Positions 45,994 to 55,589 of a stretch of DNA of 64,000 nucleotides are shown here, piece after piece. Positions within the stretch are counted from its first letter, which is position 1, and every line of letters begins with the position of its first letter. The notes under the pieces were generated by a model, which did not search any database, was not told the origin of the DNA, and saw only the letters and a list, made by a program, of their open reading frames with translations. A program made the position numbers and the translations under genes. The stretch lies in NCBI GenBank assembly GCA_911728435.2, contig OU452198.1:3720001-3784000 (forward strand), given 5' to 3'. Source of the stretch: Apoderus coryli (lineage: Eukaryota; Arthropoda; Insecta; Coleoptera; Attelabidae).

Positions 45994-47190
45994 TTTACAG
46001 CTTTACAGCGATAGGTTACTTTTGATACTTGCCCCCCTAATTCTCGAGAAAATTGCGTTTAAATTTTCACTAGTTAAAATTATGTTTCGTTACATTTAAT
46101 ACAGTAAATTTTAGTATGGATAGCTGTTTGTACCTCAAGGGCACCAGTTTATTTATTTTTATTTTTTGGAATGAGGTTCAATATAATTTCCACATTATTT
46201 TCTAAAATTAAAACATTTATTTCGTTGTAATATTTTCCCCTCTAAGTGTTACAAAGTTTCGACAACAGTTTGCTGTCTTCTTCAGGTTAGTCTGGATCCC
46301 CACCTACATTAAATAAGATATTTCTTTATTAGTAAAGGTGTATCTAGTGTATTTACCCCCTACAACAACGTTTTATTTGAAAAATCTATCAACTAAAAAA
46401 GAACTATCTGATACAATGTAGAAAGGGATCAAGACTATCCTGAAGAAGACAGCAAACTGTTGTCGAGAAATTGAAAAAGAATACGATAAAAAATCAAACA
46501 AACCTATAATAGAATAGAGTAATATATAGGGTGTTCCTTTTGAAAAAAATAAGATGCCTATTTTTACTAGTTGATCATTCTTCTCCAATTTGCGACCACC
46601 CTGTAAGTTGGTGAGCCAATCTGTCAACGCTGTTGAATTCGGTAAGACATAGTTAAATCACTGCCAAAACTTCATGATTCTTTGTCTCGGAACTTTTGAT
46701 GGCCAAGCCAATTATTTTAAAATAAATCATTTCTTGAAAAACAATTGAAGATGGGTATATAGGGAATATAATAAGATATAGGGTGATTCATTTAAAATAA
46801 GAAAGTTGGTGCAGACTTCCGGGATACCCGGAGTGCCACAAATGTCAAAATAGTTTAGAAGTATAAATATTAGATTGGCCTAGTTAAGTAATCTAATTTA
46901 CAAAATACTCATTTGTCTCGTTTTTTATAAACGTCCGTGAAATACCGTGTATGATTGCCGTTAGTACCTATTATAGGTAAAGTAAAACGGATGTACTCAT
47001 TTATTATTTCGTTTAAATATTTTCACTACACATTATATTGTTGTAATATTTATAATCGTTTCCAGTTTCATGCTGTATATATTGGTAAAATTATTCGGTA
47101 ACCTTATAATTTTATTGCAACGAGAAGGGTACATATATGTACAGGGTGGCCCAAATTAGACGTTTTCTTATAGAAACTCATGTTCCTGTC
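45994..47190. repeat. Mosaic of short repeat fragments
   Basis: 46021-46080 resembles 26850-26910 (shared TAATTCTCGAGA and AATTGCGTTTAAA). 46110-46150 resembles the outer end of the long repeat at 17057 (GGGCACCAGTTTA against GGGCAACAGTTTA). A perfect 27-base inverted pair, CGACAACAGTTTGCTGTCTT and onward, lies at 46260-46286 and 46439-46465. A CCGG-type module is at about 46780-46830. No gene is recognised. Confidence 0.45.
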
Positions 47191-47191
47191 G

Positions 47192-47342
47192 AATATACAA
47201 GGTGTTTCTAAAATAGGTGGTCAAAATTTGTGAGCGAATTGGGGACATCTAATCATGAAAAAAACCTAAATTGTAATTTTGCGAAAAGTCCTTATTTAGA
47301 AAGATACAGGGTGTTAAAGATGACTGCTTGAGGACGATTTTT
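47192..47342. repeat. Dispersed ~150-bp repeat, copy 1
   Basis: AATATACAAGGTGTTTCTAA through TACAGGGTGTTAAAGATGAC recurs almost unchanged at 62268-62418 in the last predicted intron, in the same direction. Confidence 0.7.
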
Positions 47343-47348
47343 TTGAAA

Positions 47349-47756
47349 TACACTGCTCAAAAAAATTAAAGGAACACTTTTGGATAGCCCTGTAATTTTT
47401 TTGGCTTGCTGTTATTAACAAATGAAAATTATATTTTCATAATGGATTTACATTTTATTTATGTGATTTCTTAAAAAATAAAGTGATTATGAAAATATTC
47501 ACATTTAGGTTTTATGTCGCGGCAGGCTTAGAGAGCGTTATCGGGCAACGGCATGACAGTTTGTAGTTGTTGAATTCATTATCTGTCTAAATGAGAGATC
47601 TTAGCGAGATAGACGTCACTCGTGCTATAGCTTTAGTTGAAATTGGTGTAAAAAAATCGACAAGTAGCTAGAAATTTTAATCCCAGTATGTCAGTTATCA
47701 AACGTATATATATTCAAGAAAAAGTACAACAATTTTGAGCAAAATATATGTATGTT
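47349..47756 (+). pseudogene. Truncated Tc1/IS630-type transposon 5' end
   Basis: It starts CACTGCTCAAAAAAATTAAA, a terminus type common to insect Tc1-like elements. At 47591 an ATG opens MRDLSEIDVTRAIALVEIGV, resembling the N-terminal HTH of Tc1-family transposases. Stops follow after about 26 codons and the catalytic part is absent. Confidence 0.55.
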
Positions 47757-48406
47757 AGCAATCATCCCCTGTAAAGTACATTCCGACGTGGTTCGCCTAC
47801 GTCACACCAGACAAACAGGTTTTGGTTTTCGATACAATAAGGACGGCCGAACCAGTACTAAGAACATCATAAGATAATAAGATGTAATAGAAGACAGATG
47901 TTAATAAGAGCTGTCAGAAATACGTTGTTTTATGTGATGACAAATAATAAATGATTTTGGGTGTGGTTTTGAGAGTTTTATTAAATAAATTTAAAATAAT
48001 CAAGAATACTTTTTCACATGTATCTTAGGCCGTATTTGGTAGTACATACTATTACCCGGTGACCGGTGGCGCAAAACTTTTGATATGTACACAGGTATAT
48101 GTGTATACGGTGTATACGAGTATACGGTATAGGCGACGATGACAGTTGCCTGTAAAAATGCGAAGTCTCCGTAGTGGGTTATAGCACCAGCGGTAAACAT
48201 ATTTTGCGGTAGTTAAATTATACCTACTGATAATTATTGAATTAAAGGGGATGTTTTAAAGGTTTAAGGTAGAAAATGAAATTAATATAAGGATCAATAT
48301 TTTTTTTTAAATTATAGAATCAATAATAATAAATTGAGTATTTAATTTAGGGCGAAGTTTTAAAGGTAGGCGGTGCCTACCTTGCCTACCGCGACCAGCC
48401 GCCACT
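47757..48406. mobile_element. End-truncated hAT-like MITE
   Basis: It shares TAAAGTACATTCCGACGTGG and flanking sequence with the complete element at 60489-61183. It ends in the inverse of CAGTGGCGGC at 48406. The left terminus is lost where it abuts the Tc1-like remnant. No coding region. Confidence 0.6.
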
Positions 48407-49305
48407 GATAGACGATCATGAAGAAGAAACTGAAACCGAGGAGTGTCATCATAAATTTAGTGAAAATGAAATAAGAAATGACATTGTGCGAACTACTCTC
48501 AGAGGCCAAGAAAGGGTACCTGATCAAATCTTTATGTATATGCTGCTGCTGTATATGCTAAAACGGTTTTGTTAAGTGCGACCTAAACCTTGATTTATTT
48601 GACATCTTTTATTTTGGATAATATAGTTATTACATTTAAAAATATATTATTAAAAAAAAAACAACAACAAAGGTCAATAAACATGGCACGATAATTGGGA
48701 CATCCGGTATTTGAATAAATTTAGAATGTAGGTGGAATACGTGAATCATAATAGTCTATGAATTTAAAGGTACTTGAACTTCTAGTAGTCTAGTCTAGTC
48801 TAGTAGTTGTACAGGGTTATTCACGCTTTATGGTGCGGAATATTTTGGCGAAACTACGTGACTTTCAAAAAGTTTCATTTATTGGCCAAGTAGGCATCTA
48901 TTATGGCTACTTTTTAACATTGGTTTCATATTATACATTATACAAATAACCTAAAAGTATCAAAGTTGTGTTTTTTTAAATGGAATCCCCTGTATATTAT
49001 GGCACTTTTAGATCCTCTGAAGCGGCCTATACACATGCAGGCAAGTGTTAAGACTTGCCTGTACAGGTCGAGACACGCGAGTGAGTGCGGATGTGTATGT
49101 CTCAAAACTCACGGCGCGTTCAGTTACAAGCGCGGCTCGAAGCGAATCAGATTGCGTCTGATTTTTAGAGCAAGTGCGAAGACCAACTTGTCAGTGTATG
49201 TTCAGTTTTTTGTTAGGTTTCGCGCCAAGACTGTTTCTACGTGATTTTCGTCGCAGAATAGTCGCTGAAAAAAAAAATGGCAAATCAAAGAAACACGAAG
49301 ACATT

Positions 49306-49548
49306 ATGAGGGAATTCATAGAATTATATAAAGATAATCCGTGCTTGTGGAAGATAAAATCAAAAGAGTATTCCAATAAAATGTTAAAAGAAGAGGCATA
49401 CAAAATTTTAGTTGAGAAGTTGACAGAAATTAACGAAGATGCAGCAAAGGAAGACGTTATCAAAAAAATTAATTCAATGCGGAGTTGTTTCCGAAAGGAG
49501 TTTAAAAAATGTATGGATTCCATGCAAATGGCTCGCCACGTTTCATGA
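49306..49548 (+). pseudogene. MADF-domain (Harbinger accessory protein) fragment
   Basis: From ATG 49306 the frame reads MREFIELYKDNPCLWKIKSK, the typical start of a MADF (Myb/SANT-like) DNA-binding domain. It continues through helices 2 and 3 (IKKINSMRSCFRKEFKK). In Harbinger transposons this protein brings the nuclease to the DNA and nucleus. The frame stops at 49548, where sequence switches to the opposite-strand nuclease remnant. The C-terminal half is therefore missing. Confidence 0.75.
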
Positions 49549-49549
49549 A

Positions 49550-49991
49550 TAATTTTCCGAAGGTCGTGTGGGGAAATAATAGCGGTATATTTCAAATCCT
49601 CAAAGCTCCTACCACTTGCTAACCTGAGTGTACTCGATAATCTTTCGTGTGGTGTTATGGCTCTTCTCATCCTCGTGTCTTGACGTTCTATTTGTGGTGT
49701 TATTAAATGCAACAATTCCAGGTAGATATTTTCATCCATTCTCAGATAATTTCTGTAATCGTCCGGTTCTAATTTCAATTCATTTATTAAATTAACAGGC
49801 GAGTATGTATCACGTTGGGATAACCACGATTTCACCCATTTCCGCCTTTTTCTTTTCTTTTTTTCCATACTTTCAACTGCAGCGGTTGCAATCACACACA
49901 TTTTTTCGACGTTCATTTTTCGCACAGGTCGCACCAACTGACGAACCTCGACGTTTACCTGAATAATGTGTGGCCGCAATTCGTTTCGCAC
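49550..49991 (-). pseudogene. HARBI1-like nuclease N-terminal fragment
   Basis: The minus-strand frame contains KRRKWVKSWLSQRDTYS, NELKLEPDDYRNYLRMDENI, ITPQIERQDTRMRRAITPHE and ERLSSTLRLASGRSFEDLKY then ISPHDLRKIIHETWRAI. This matches the N-terminal HTH-containing region of PIF/Harbinger nucleases. The DDE residues lie further downstream in the family and are absent. The open frame runs on to 49191 only because it reads the reverse of the MADF remnant. Confidence 0.8.
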
Positions 49992-50897
49992 TTGCTCGCG
50001 GACTTATCTGGACACACTTGCGCGCGGACTTGCCTGCATGTGTATAGGCCGCTTAATACCTAAACCTCAAGATTTTTTAAATAAATTGAATTTTCGCAAA
50101 ATCTAACCTAATTTTCATCTTCAGTGGCGGCTCGTGGGTAATTATATTAGCTAGACACTAAGTAAAAAATCGATGTGAAGAAAAAGGCGGCGCAGGCGCA
50201 ATTTTTTTAGATTGTCAAGCGCATTAGATGAAAAGTAGAAAATTATCAAGGTAAAAAAGAACACAGAAATCCAATACATAATCAAATACAAATAAAATAC
50301 AAAATTATTTGTATTGAATAAACATTAATATTACTACCTAATTACTACTTACCACTACCGCAACAAGTTGTGCAGCACAACCACTGTGTTAAGGTCACTA
50401 ACAATTGGACATGTAGGCATCTGCTATGGCTACTTTTTAAAATTGGTTTCATATTATACAGGGTGTCCCAAATAACCTAAAAGTATCAAAGTTTCATCTT
50501 TCAAATACTTAGGAAGTATTTAAGTCATGTTGACGAAATTAACCCTAAAGTGTAATAATAGATCATATTTGGTATTCCAATGGCAATAAACTTGCAATCT
50601 TATACAGGGTGTCAAAAAATGAAAACTACTCAAATAAGAACTTTAAGTTGCTATAACTTCATTAATTTAAATGGAACATCATATTTCTGAACTTACCTAG
50701 TAATGTACTTACTAATTACCTGTCCAATGGTATTAGGGTGTACTATAGCTAAGTCTGCGCGTTTTGGCAGAAAAAGCCAAATAATTGTTTTGTACACCAT
50801 TTGGTGGTTTTTAAATAAATGTTTTAATGTTTCTAGTAGCCTATGGAATCAGAAATGTCAAATGATCTGCAATTATAAAAGTCATTATGAATTATTC

Positions 50898-51155
50898 TTA
50901 ATTATGCATAGACAGCATTGATGATATAAAAAAGCACAGATGAATTTCTACCAAAATATTCATAACATGTGTTCGAAATGTTGACCGTCCATTTTGAGAC
51001 ACTTCGATATTCTTTTTTGAAAACTGCTGGTCTTGGATGATTTCGTATGGGAAACCTTTGAGCATAAACCGAGAAGCCAATAAATAATTTTGATGGCATT
51101 CTCCATAGATCAATATGATATCAATACGTTCTTCTTTTGACACAATAATCTTCAT
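50898..51155 (-). pseudogene. DUF4817-like helix-turn-helix fragment in element 2
   Basis: The minus-strand frame begins MKIIVSKEERIDIILIYGEC and continues NYLLASRFMLKGFPYEI. The pattern EER-x-DIILIYGEC, a run to A-x-x-x-x-x-x-FP, is the signature of the DUF4817-type HTH. The rest (about 45 residues) is diverged, and no DDE domain is attached. It preserves the first helix region that the fragment in element 1 lacks. Confidence 0.65.
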
Positions 51156-52319
51156 TTTAACAAAGCAACACCAAAACTAACAATTGTAAATCAATAACAT
51201 TTAGTAAAGCATGAACAGCAAATTAAATTGATAAATAATTATAGGCCGAGGCACTTCAATTGTACCACTAAAGTACGTTTTATTATTAATATTTAATAAT
51301 AATAATAATGGAATGAATAATGTCAAACAAATTATTATTTAATAATAATAATAATAAATAATCATAGGCTACTAGATTCATTAAAACGTTTATTTAAAAA
51401 ACACCAATTAGTGTACAAAATAATTATTTGGCTTTTTCTGCCAAAACGCGCAGAGTTAGCTACAGTACACCCTAACACCATTCGAGAGGTAATTAGTAAG
51501 TACATTGCTAGGTAAGTTTATAGCAATTTAAAGTTCTTATTTGAGTAGTTTTAATTTTTGGACACCGTGTATAAGATCGCAAGTTTATTGCAAATCTATT
51601 ATTACACGTTAGAGTTAATTTCGTTAACATGACTTAAATACTTCCTAAGTATTTGAAAGATGAAAATTAGGCTAGATTTTGAGAAAATTCAATTTATTTA
51701 AAAAATCTTAAGGTTTAGGTATTATAAACCTTAGTGAAACAGACACTTAATTTGATCAGAGGACCTAATGGTGCAATAATATACAGTGGATTCCATTTAA
51801 AAAAACACAACTTTGATACTTTTAAGTTATTTGGGACACCCTGTATAATATGCAACCAATTTTAAAAAGTAGCCATAATAGATGCGTACACGTCCAATAA
51901 ATGAAACTTGTTGAAAGTCACGTAGTTTCACCACAAAATTCTGCGGCATAAAGCGTGAATAACCCTGTATACCCTGCTTTGTATGGGAAACTTTATTTAT
52001 TTTATTTGAAGAGTTACGAGGGCGGTTAAATTAGAAGAAAGTTGCCATTTTCGAAGTTTATTAAACATAAATTTTCGTTGTTGCCACATTTCTATTAGTT
52101 TCCGAGATACAGGGTGATTTGTAAAAACACCAAAAATTATTTTGTCAAATATTTCGAAAACCAATTTAAAATCTACGTTTTTGAAAATTATTTTTCATTT
52201 TTTTAAATTTTATTTTTGTATTAACCCGCTGTTCTTTTCGATTATTATAGTCAAATAATAAATAACACCATATAAAAGTGCGTCTGGGTTTTATTTTTTT
52301 ATGAATAAATAATCAAAGG

Positions 52320-52757
52320 AAATAAATCTGAAATTGTACAAAAAAACTAAATTAAACCAGTGCTTAGAAGATTTCAAATACTTAAGATCCAAAATAAAAC
52401 GTGATATAAAAAAAGCTTATTGTGATTATACTGCTAGTTTTGAGCAGTTTTTACAGGTAAACCCGACAAAATTTTGGAATTTCATAAAGTCAAAAAAAAA
52501 ATATTGTTCTGACATTCCATTTGAAATGACCTTTGAGGATAAGAAGTTCGTTGGAACAGAGCAGATTTGTCAAGCATTTGCTAGTTATTTCGAAAGCGTT
52601 TATGTTGATCCTGTTGTACCAACCAATCATCAAAATCACGTATACAACAATGAACTGATCTTTAATATAGAGTCAATTACGGAAGATGATGTACACGCAG
52701 TTATAGGTAAGCTGAAAAACAAGAGGTGTTTAGGCTCTGACCTTATACCTAGGTTCG
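52320..52757 (+). pseudogene. LINE ORF2 linker fragment
   Basis: The frame 52334-52771 includes LRSKIKRDIKKAYCDYTASF, NPTKFWNFIKSKKK and DDVHAVIGKLKNKRCLGSDL, the linker between endonuclease and RT in Jockey-like LINEs. It is cut at about 52757 by a minus-strand RTE fragment. The RT part GVPQGSTLGPILF on the far side (54106-54250) may belong to the same LINE with the middle lost. Confidence 0.7.
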
Positions 52758-54105
52758 GCCTCTCTCTCTAGGTGCCATCTCCGCGACGAAGATTGGCGAT
52801 CATCATGGCAATTCTTATTGCAGCTGCTCTAAAAAGCTCTATCGAGGAACATCCAAACCACTCTCTCAAGTTTCTCAACCAGGATATCCTTCTTCTACCC
52901 ACGCTTCTTGTACCTTGGATCCTTCCCTGCATTATCAATTGAAGTAAGGCGTATCTTGGTCCACGAGTCACATGGCCGAGATACTGCAGTTTTCTGCTTT
53001 TAATTGTTATTAACAACTCTCTTTCTATGTTTAGTCGCTCAAGTATTTCTAAGTTAGTTATCCGATCGACCCATGACACCTTCAGTAGTCTTCTGTACAC
53101 CCACATTTCAAAAGCTTCTAGTCTTTTGGTTATTTCTGCGTTCAGAGTCCATGCCTCGACGCCATCAAGCAGAGTGGCAAAAACATAACATCTAACTAGT
53201 CTCAGTTTTAGGCTTAGACCTCTATTGCACAAAACTCTTTTCATGCTATTGAAATTGGACCTTGCTATTTCTATGCGTGCTTTTATTTCTTTCGTGTAGT
53301 CGTTATTACAAGTAACTGTTGTTCCAAGATAAGTATACTTCTCTACCTGTTCGATGGGTTCACCTTTGACGATTATCTGTTCGTTGTTAGTCTGGGCCTT
53401 CTTTGTTATTTTCATGAACTTTGTTTTGTTTACGTTGAGTGTAAGGCCGTATTCTTCGCTATATCGAACAAGTTTGTCCATGATTCTTTGTAGATCTTCC
53501 AGGTTTTCCGTTAAAATTACGGTATCATCAGCGTATCTTAGGCTATAGGCACTTCATTTACTTTTATTCCTGCACTGTCATTTTCCATTGCCCTTTTTAG
53601 AATCTCTTCAGAGTAGGCATTAAACAAAATAGGTGACAGAACACAACCTTGACGTACACCTCTCTTTATTGAGATGGTGCCAGAATTTTGTTGATCTACT
53701 TTGACGATGGCATTTTGGTTGTAATAGAGATTTGAGATGATTTGCAGGTCTTGGTGGTCTAGGTTTTTACATTATTATAGTCGATGAAGCAGGTATATAC
53801 GTCCTGATTAACATCTAGGCATCGCTGCACTATTACGTTGAATGCGAATAGTGCTTCTCTTGTACCTAATCCTTTGCGAAAGCCAAACTGACTGTCACTT
53901 ATATCCAGATCGAGTTTCTGGTAGATGCGGTTGAGTATAATTTTTAACAGTAGTTTCAAAGTGTGGGACATGAGGCTTATGGTACGGTGGTCACTGCACT
54001 CTTTTGCACCCGATTTTTTTGGTAAACATATGAAGACTGATGAGAGCCATTCCTTTGGTAGGTTTCCAGACTCATAGACGCTGTTCAAGAGTCTCACGTT
54101 TATTG
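52758..54105 (-). pseudogene. RTE-like LINE 3' fragment, copy 2
   Basis: Frames 53481-52768 and 54105-53759 on the minus strand, with 53760-53548 between, encode GNLPKEWLSSVFICLPKKSG, QFGFRKGLGTREALFAF, IKRGVRQGCVLSPILF, LRYADDTVIL and YLGTTVTCN, then FEMWVYRRLLKVSWVDRITN and GRRRISWLRNLREW. Breaks are at about 53550 and 53755. It is better preserved than copy 1 at 41215-42330 and extends further 5'. Confidence 0.85.
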
Positions 54106-54250
54106 CGAAATCAGGAGTACCACAAGGAAGCACACTTGGTCCTATTCTATTTTTAATTTTCATAGATGACATAACTCAGGTTATAAAGTTTAGTGAATGT
54201 TCGCGATTTGCCGATGATTTACAAATAACCCCTTTTGAAGGCATATTAAA
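54106..54250 (+). pseudogene. LINE RT catalytic fragment
   Basis: KSGVPQGSTLGPILFLIFID and FADDLQITPF on the plus strand give RT motifs, with FADD in place of YADD. It directly abuts the RTE fragment. It continues, or mimics, the LINE piece at 52320-52757. Confidence 0.65.
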
Positions 54251-54269
54251 AATAAATAACATAAATGAG

Positions 54270-54900
54270 AAGGTCTCATACTTTTCAAGTTTATTGCTTA
54301 ATCTATTTGATACATTAGCACCAGAAAAACAATATCGCACTAAAAAAGTTAACAAGCTTTGGTGTACTGAGACAATAAAAAGATAATTTCATTAAAAAAT
54401 AAGGCATTTAATAAATTTAAGAGTAGTAAATCAGTGCAAGATTGGAATAATTACAAAAATTTAAAGAACATGACAACGTCTGCAATAAATCAAGAGAAAA
54501 AGTCATACTTAGAATATTGCACGACTGTTTATAGAAGGAATGCTAAGGCTTTGTGGAGTAACCTTACGGAACTTTATATTTATAAAAAAAGTGCAATAAT
54601 CAACATTCCACAACATTTGAATAAGCCACAGGATATTAATAATTATTTTTTGCAGTATGCAAATTTCACACCTCCAGATGTCAATTTATTAAATTATTAT
54701 TTCAACAGTAAAAAGTGCCATTTTGAACAGCTTTTTGAATTTATTTAAATCTAAAATAATTACCTACAGTTTATATTTAGTCCTAGTTTCTTAGTGTAAG
54801 TTAGTTTTTAAGTAGTTTAAGTTTAGGTTAAACTTTACACAAAACAGTGTAATTGGGCGTACGCGTATCTGTTTTACAAATAAATAAATAAATAAATTTT
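54270..54900 (+). pseudogene. LINE linker fragment and 3' tail
   Basis: The frame 54434-54748 (QDWNNYKNLKNMTTSAINQE, KSYLEYC, NAKALWSNLTEL) matches the endonuclease-RT linker of Jockey-type LINEs and resembles residues near 330 of the intact ORF2. Upstream, NKLWCTETIKR is in another frame. It is followed directly by a 3' UTR (GTGTAATTGGGCGTACGCGT) and TAAA repeats near 54898, so the RT domain has been deleted internally. Confidence 0.7.
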
Positions 54901-55589
54901 AAGTGTTAAAATTTTAAAACTCTTTTTTAAATTTTAAAACGGGCTTACCCTGTATTTTTTGGACTGTCTCCTTCTGTCATTTATTATTAATTGTTTGGAA
55001 TAATCCTGGAAAAACAATTATTGTAGGTATATTATGACATTTCCATATACTGACGTTTCTATAATATAAATGCCAATTAATTAATTATTTTTGTTTAATA
55101 ATAATAATTATTTACAGGTATTAAAACACACCACGACAAAGACGGGGAAAATGTGCAATAAAAGCTTCTTCAGCTGATCAAATCCTCATTCAACTTCCAC
55201 AAGAAGGCCAAGGCACAAAACTAAAAAAACAACAACAAAATAAATAAGCCCACAACAAATTGTTAAAGAAGAAGAAATTTAGCTATTACATCATCATTCC
55301 AGAGTTTTATAGGACAGGAAAAACTTATTGTGATATAAAAACATTTTAAGCGCTAATAATTAATTTTAGAGGTAAGTTTTAGCTTTTTTCCTTATTTTTA
55401 CTTAATGATAAATACTCGATTTGGTCAGCATAATTATGTGCTGTTTTTTGATATAATCACAGAAATACTACAATAGAATAGTTTACGCATTGTCTTTATA
55501 AGGAACAATGGTTTAGGCCAGGAATGTGGAAACTACGGCCGCGAGCCAAATCCTGCTCGCGATAACCAATGTCTACATAGCCTGATATT
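54901..55589. other. Spacer, no gene recognised
   Basis: AT-rich sequence. I looked for exons because GTAAGT strings occur near 55373, but no protein or repeat family could be identified. The last 80 bases (GGAATGTGGAAACTACGGCC and on) are the first, partial copy of the spacer that recurs in the minisatellite. Confidence 0.35.

Larger units (their letters stand above)
49020..50054. mobile_element. Internally deleted PIF/Harbinger element
   Basis: The termini GCGGCCTATACACATGCAGG and their inverse enclose 1035 bases. Autonomous Harbinger elements carry a MADF/Myb-like gene and a DDE nuclease gene. Here the 5' parts of both remain, facing each other, and the middle is deleted, including most catalytic sequence. 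The flanks (TGA left, TAA right at the likely boundary) are compatible with a 3-bp duplication with one change. It lies within the left arm of the long-armed element. Confidence 0.8.
48808..51990. mobile_element. Long-armed inverted-repeat element 2 with central HTH fragment, nested insertions
   Basis: Outer left sequence from ACAGGGTTATTCACGCTTTA at 48808 matches the inverse of the right end near 51970. Inner arms match at about 50060-50720 against 51380-51730. The centre holds a minus-strand HTH fragment and (AAT)n tracts (51276-51362). The left arm is broken by a Harbinger element (49020-50054) and a segment starting CAGTGGCGGCTCGTGG (50125-50498). The right arm is uninterrupted. Several internal ends read ACAGGGTGTCCC or similar, suggesting repeated nesting of related elements. 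Confidence 0.65.

Noticed and set aside
49191..49549. C-terminal half of the minus-strand HARBI1-like open frame
   Set aside because: It is the reverse of the MADF remnant on the other strand; the family resemblance ends at about 49550.
50125..50498. Complete hAT MITE beginning CAGTGGCGGCTCGTGG
   Set aside because: Only the left end is convincing. The apparent TTCATCTT flanks are confounded by duplicated arm sequence, so I could not define the right terminus.
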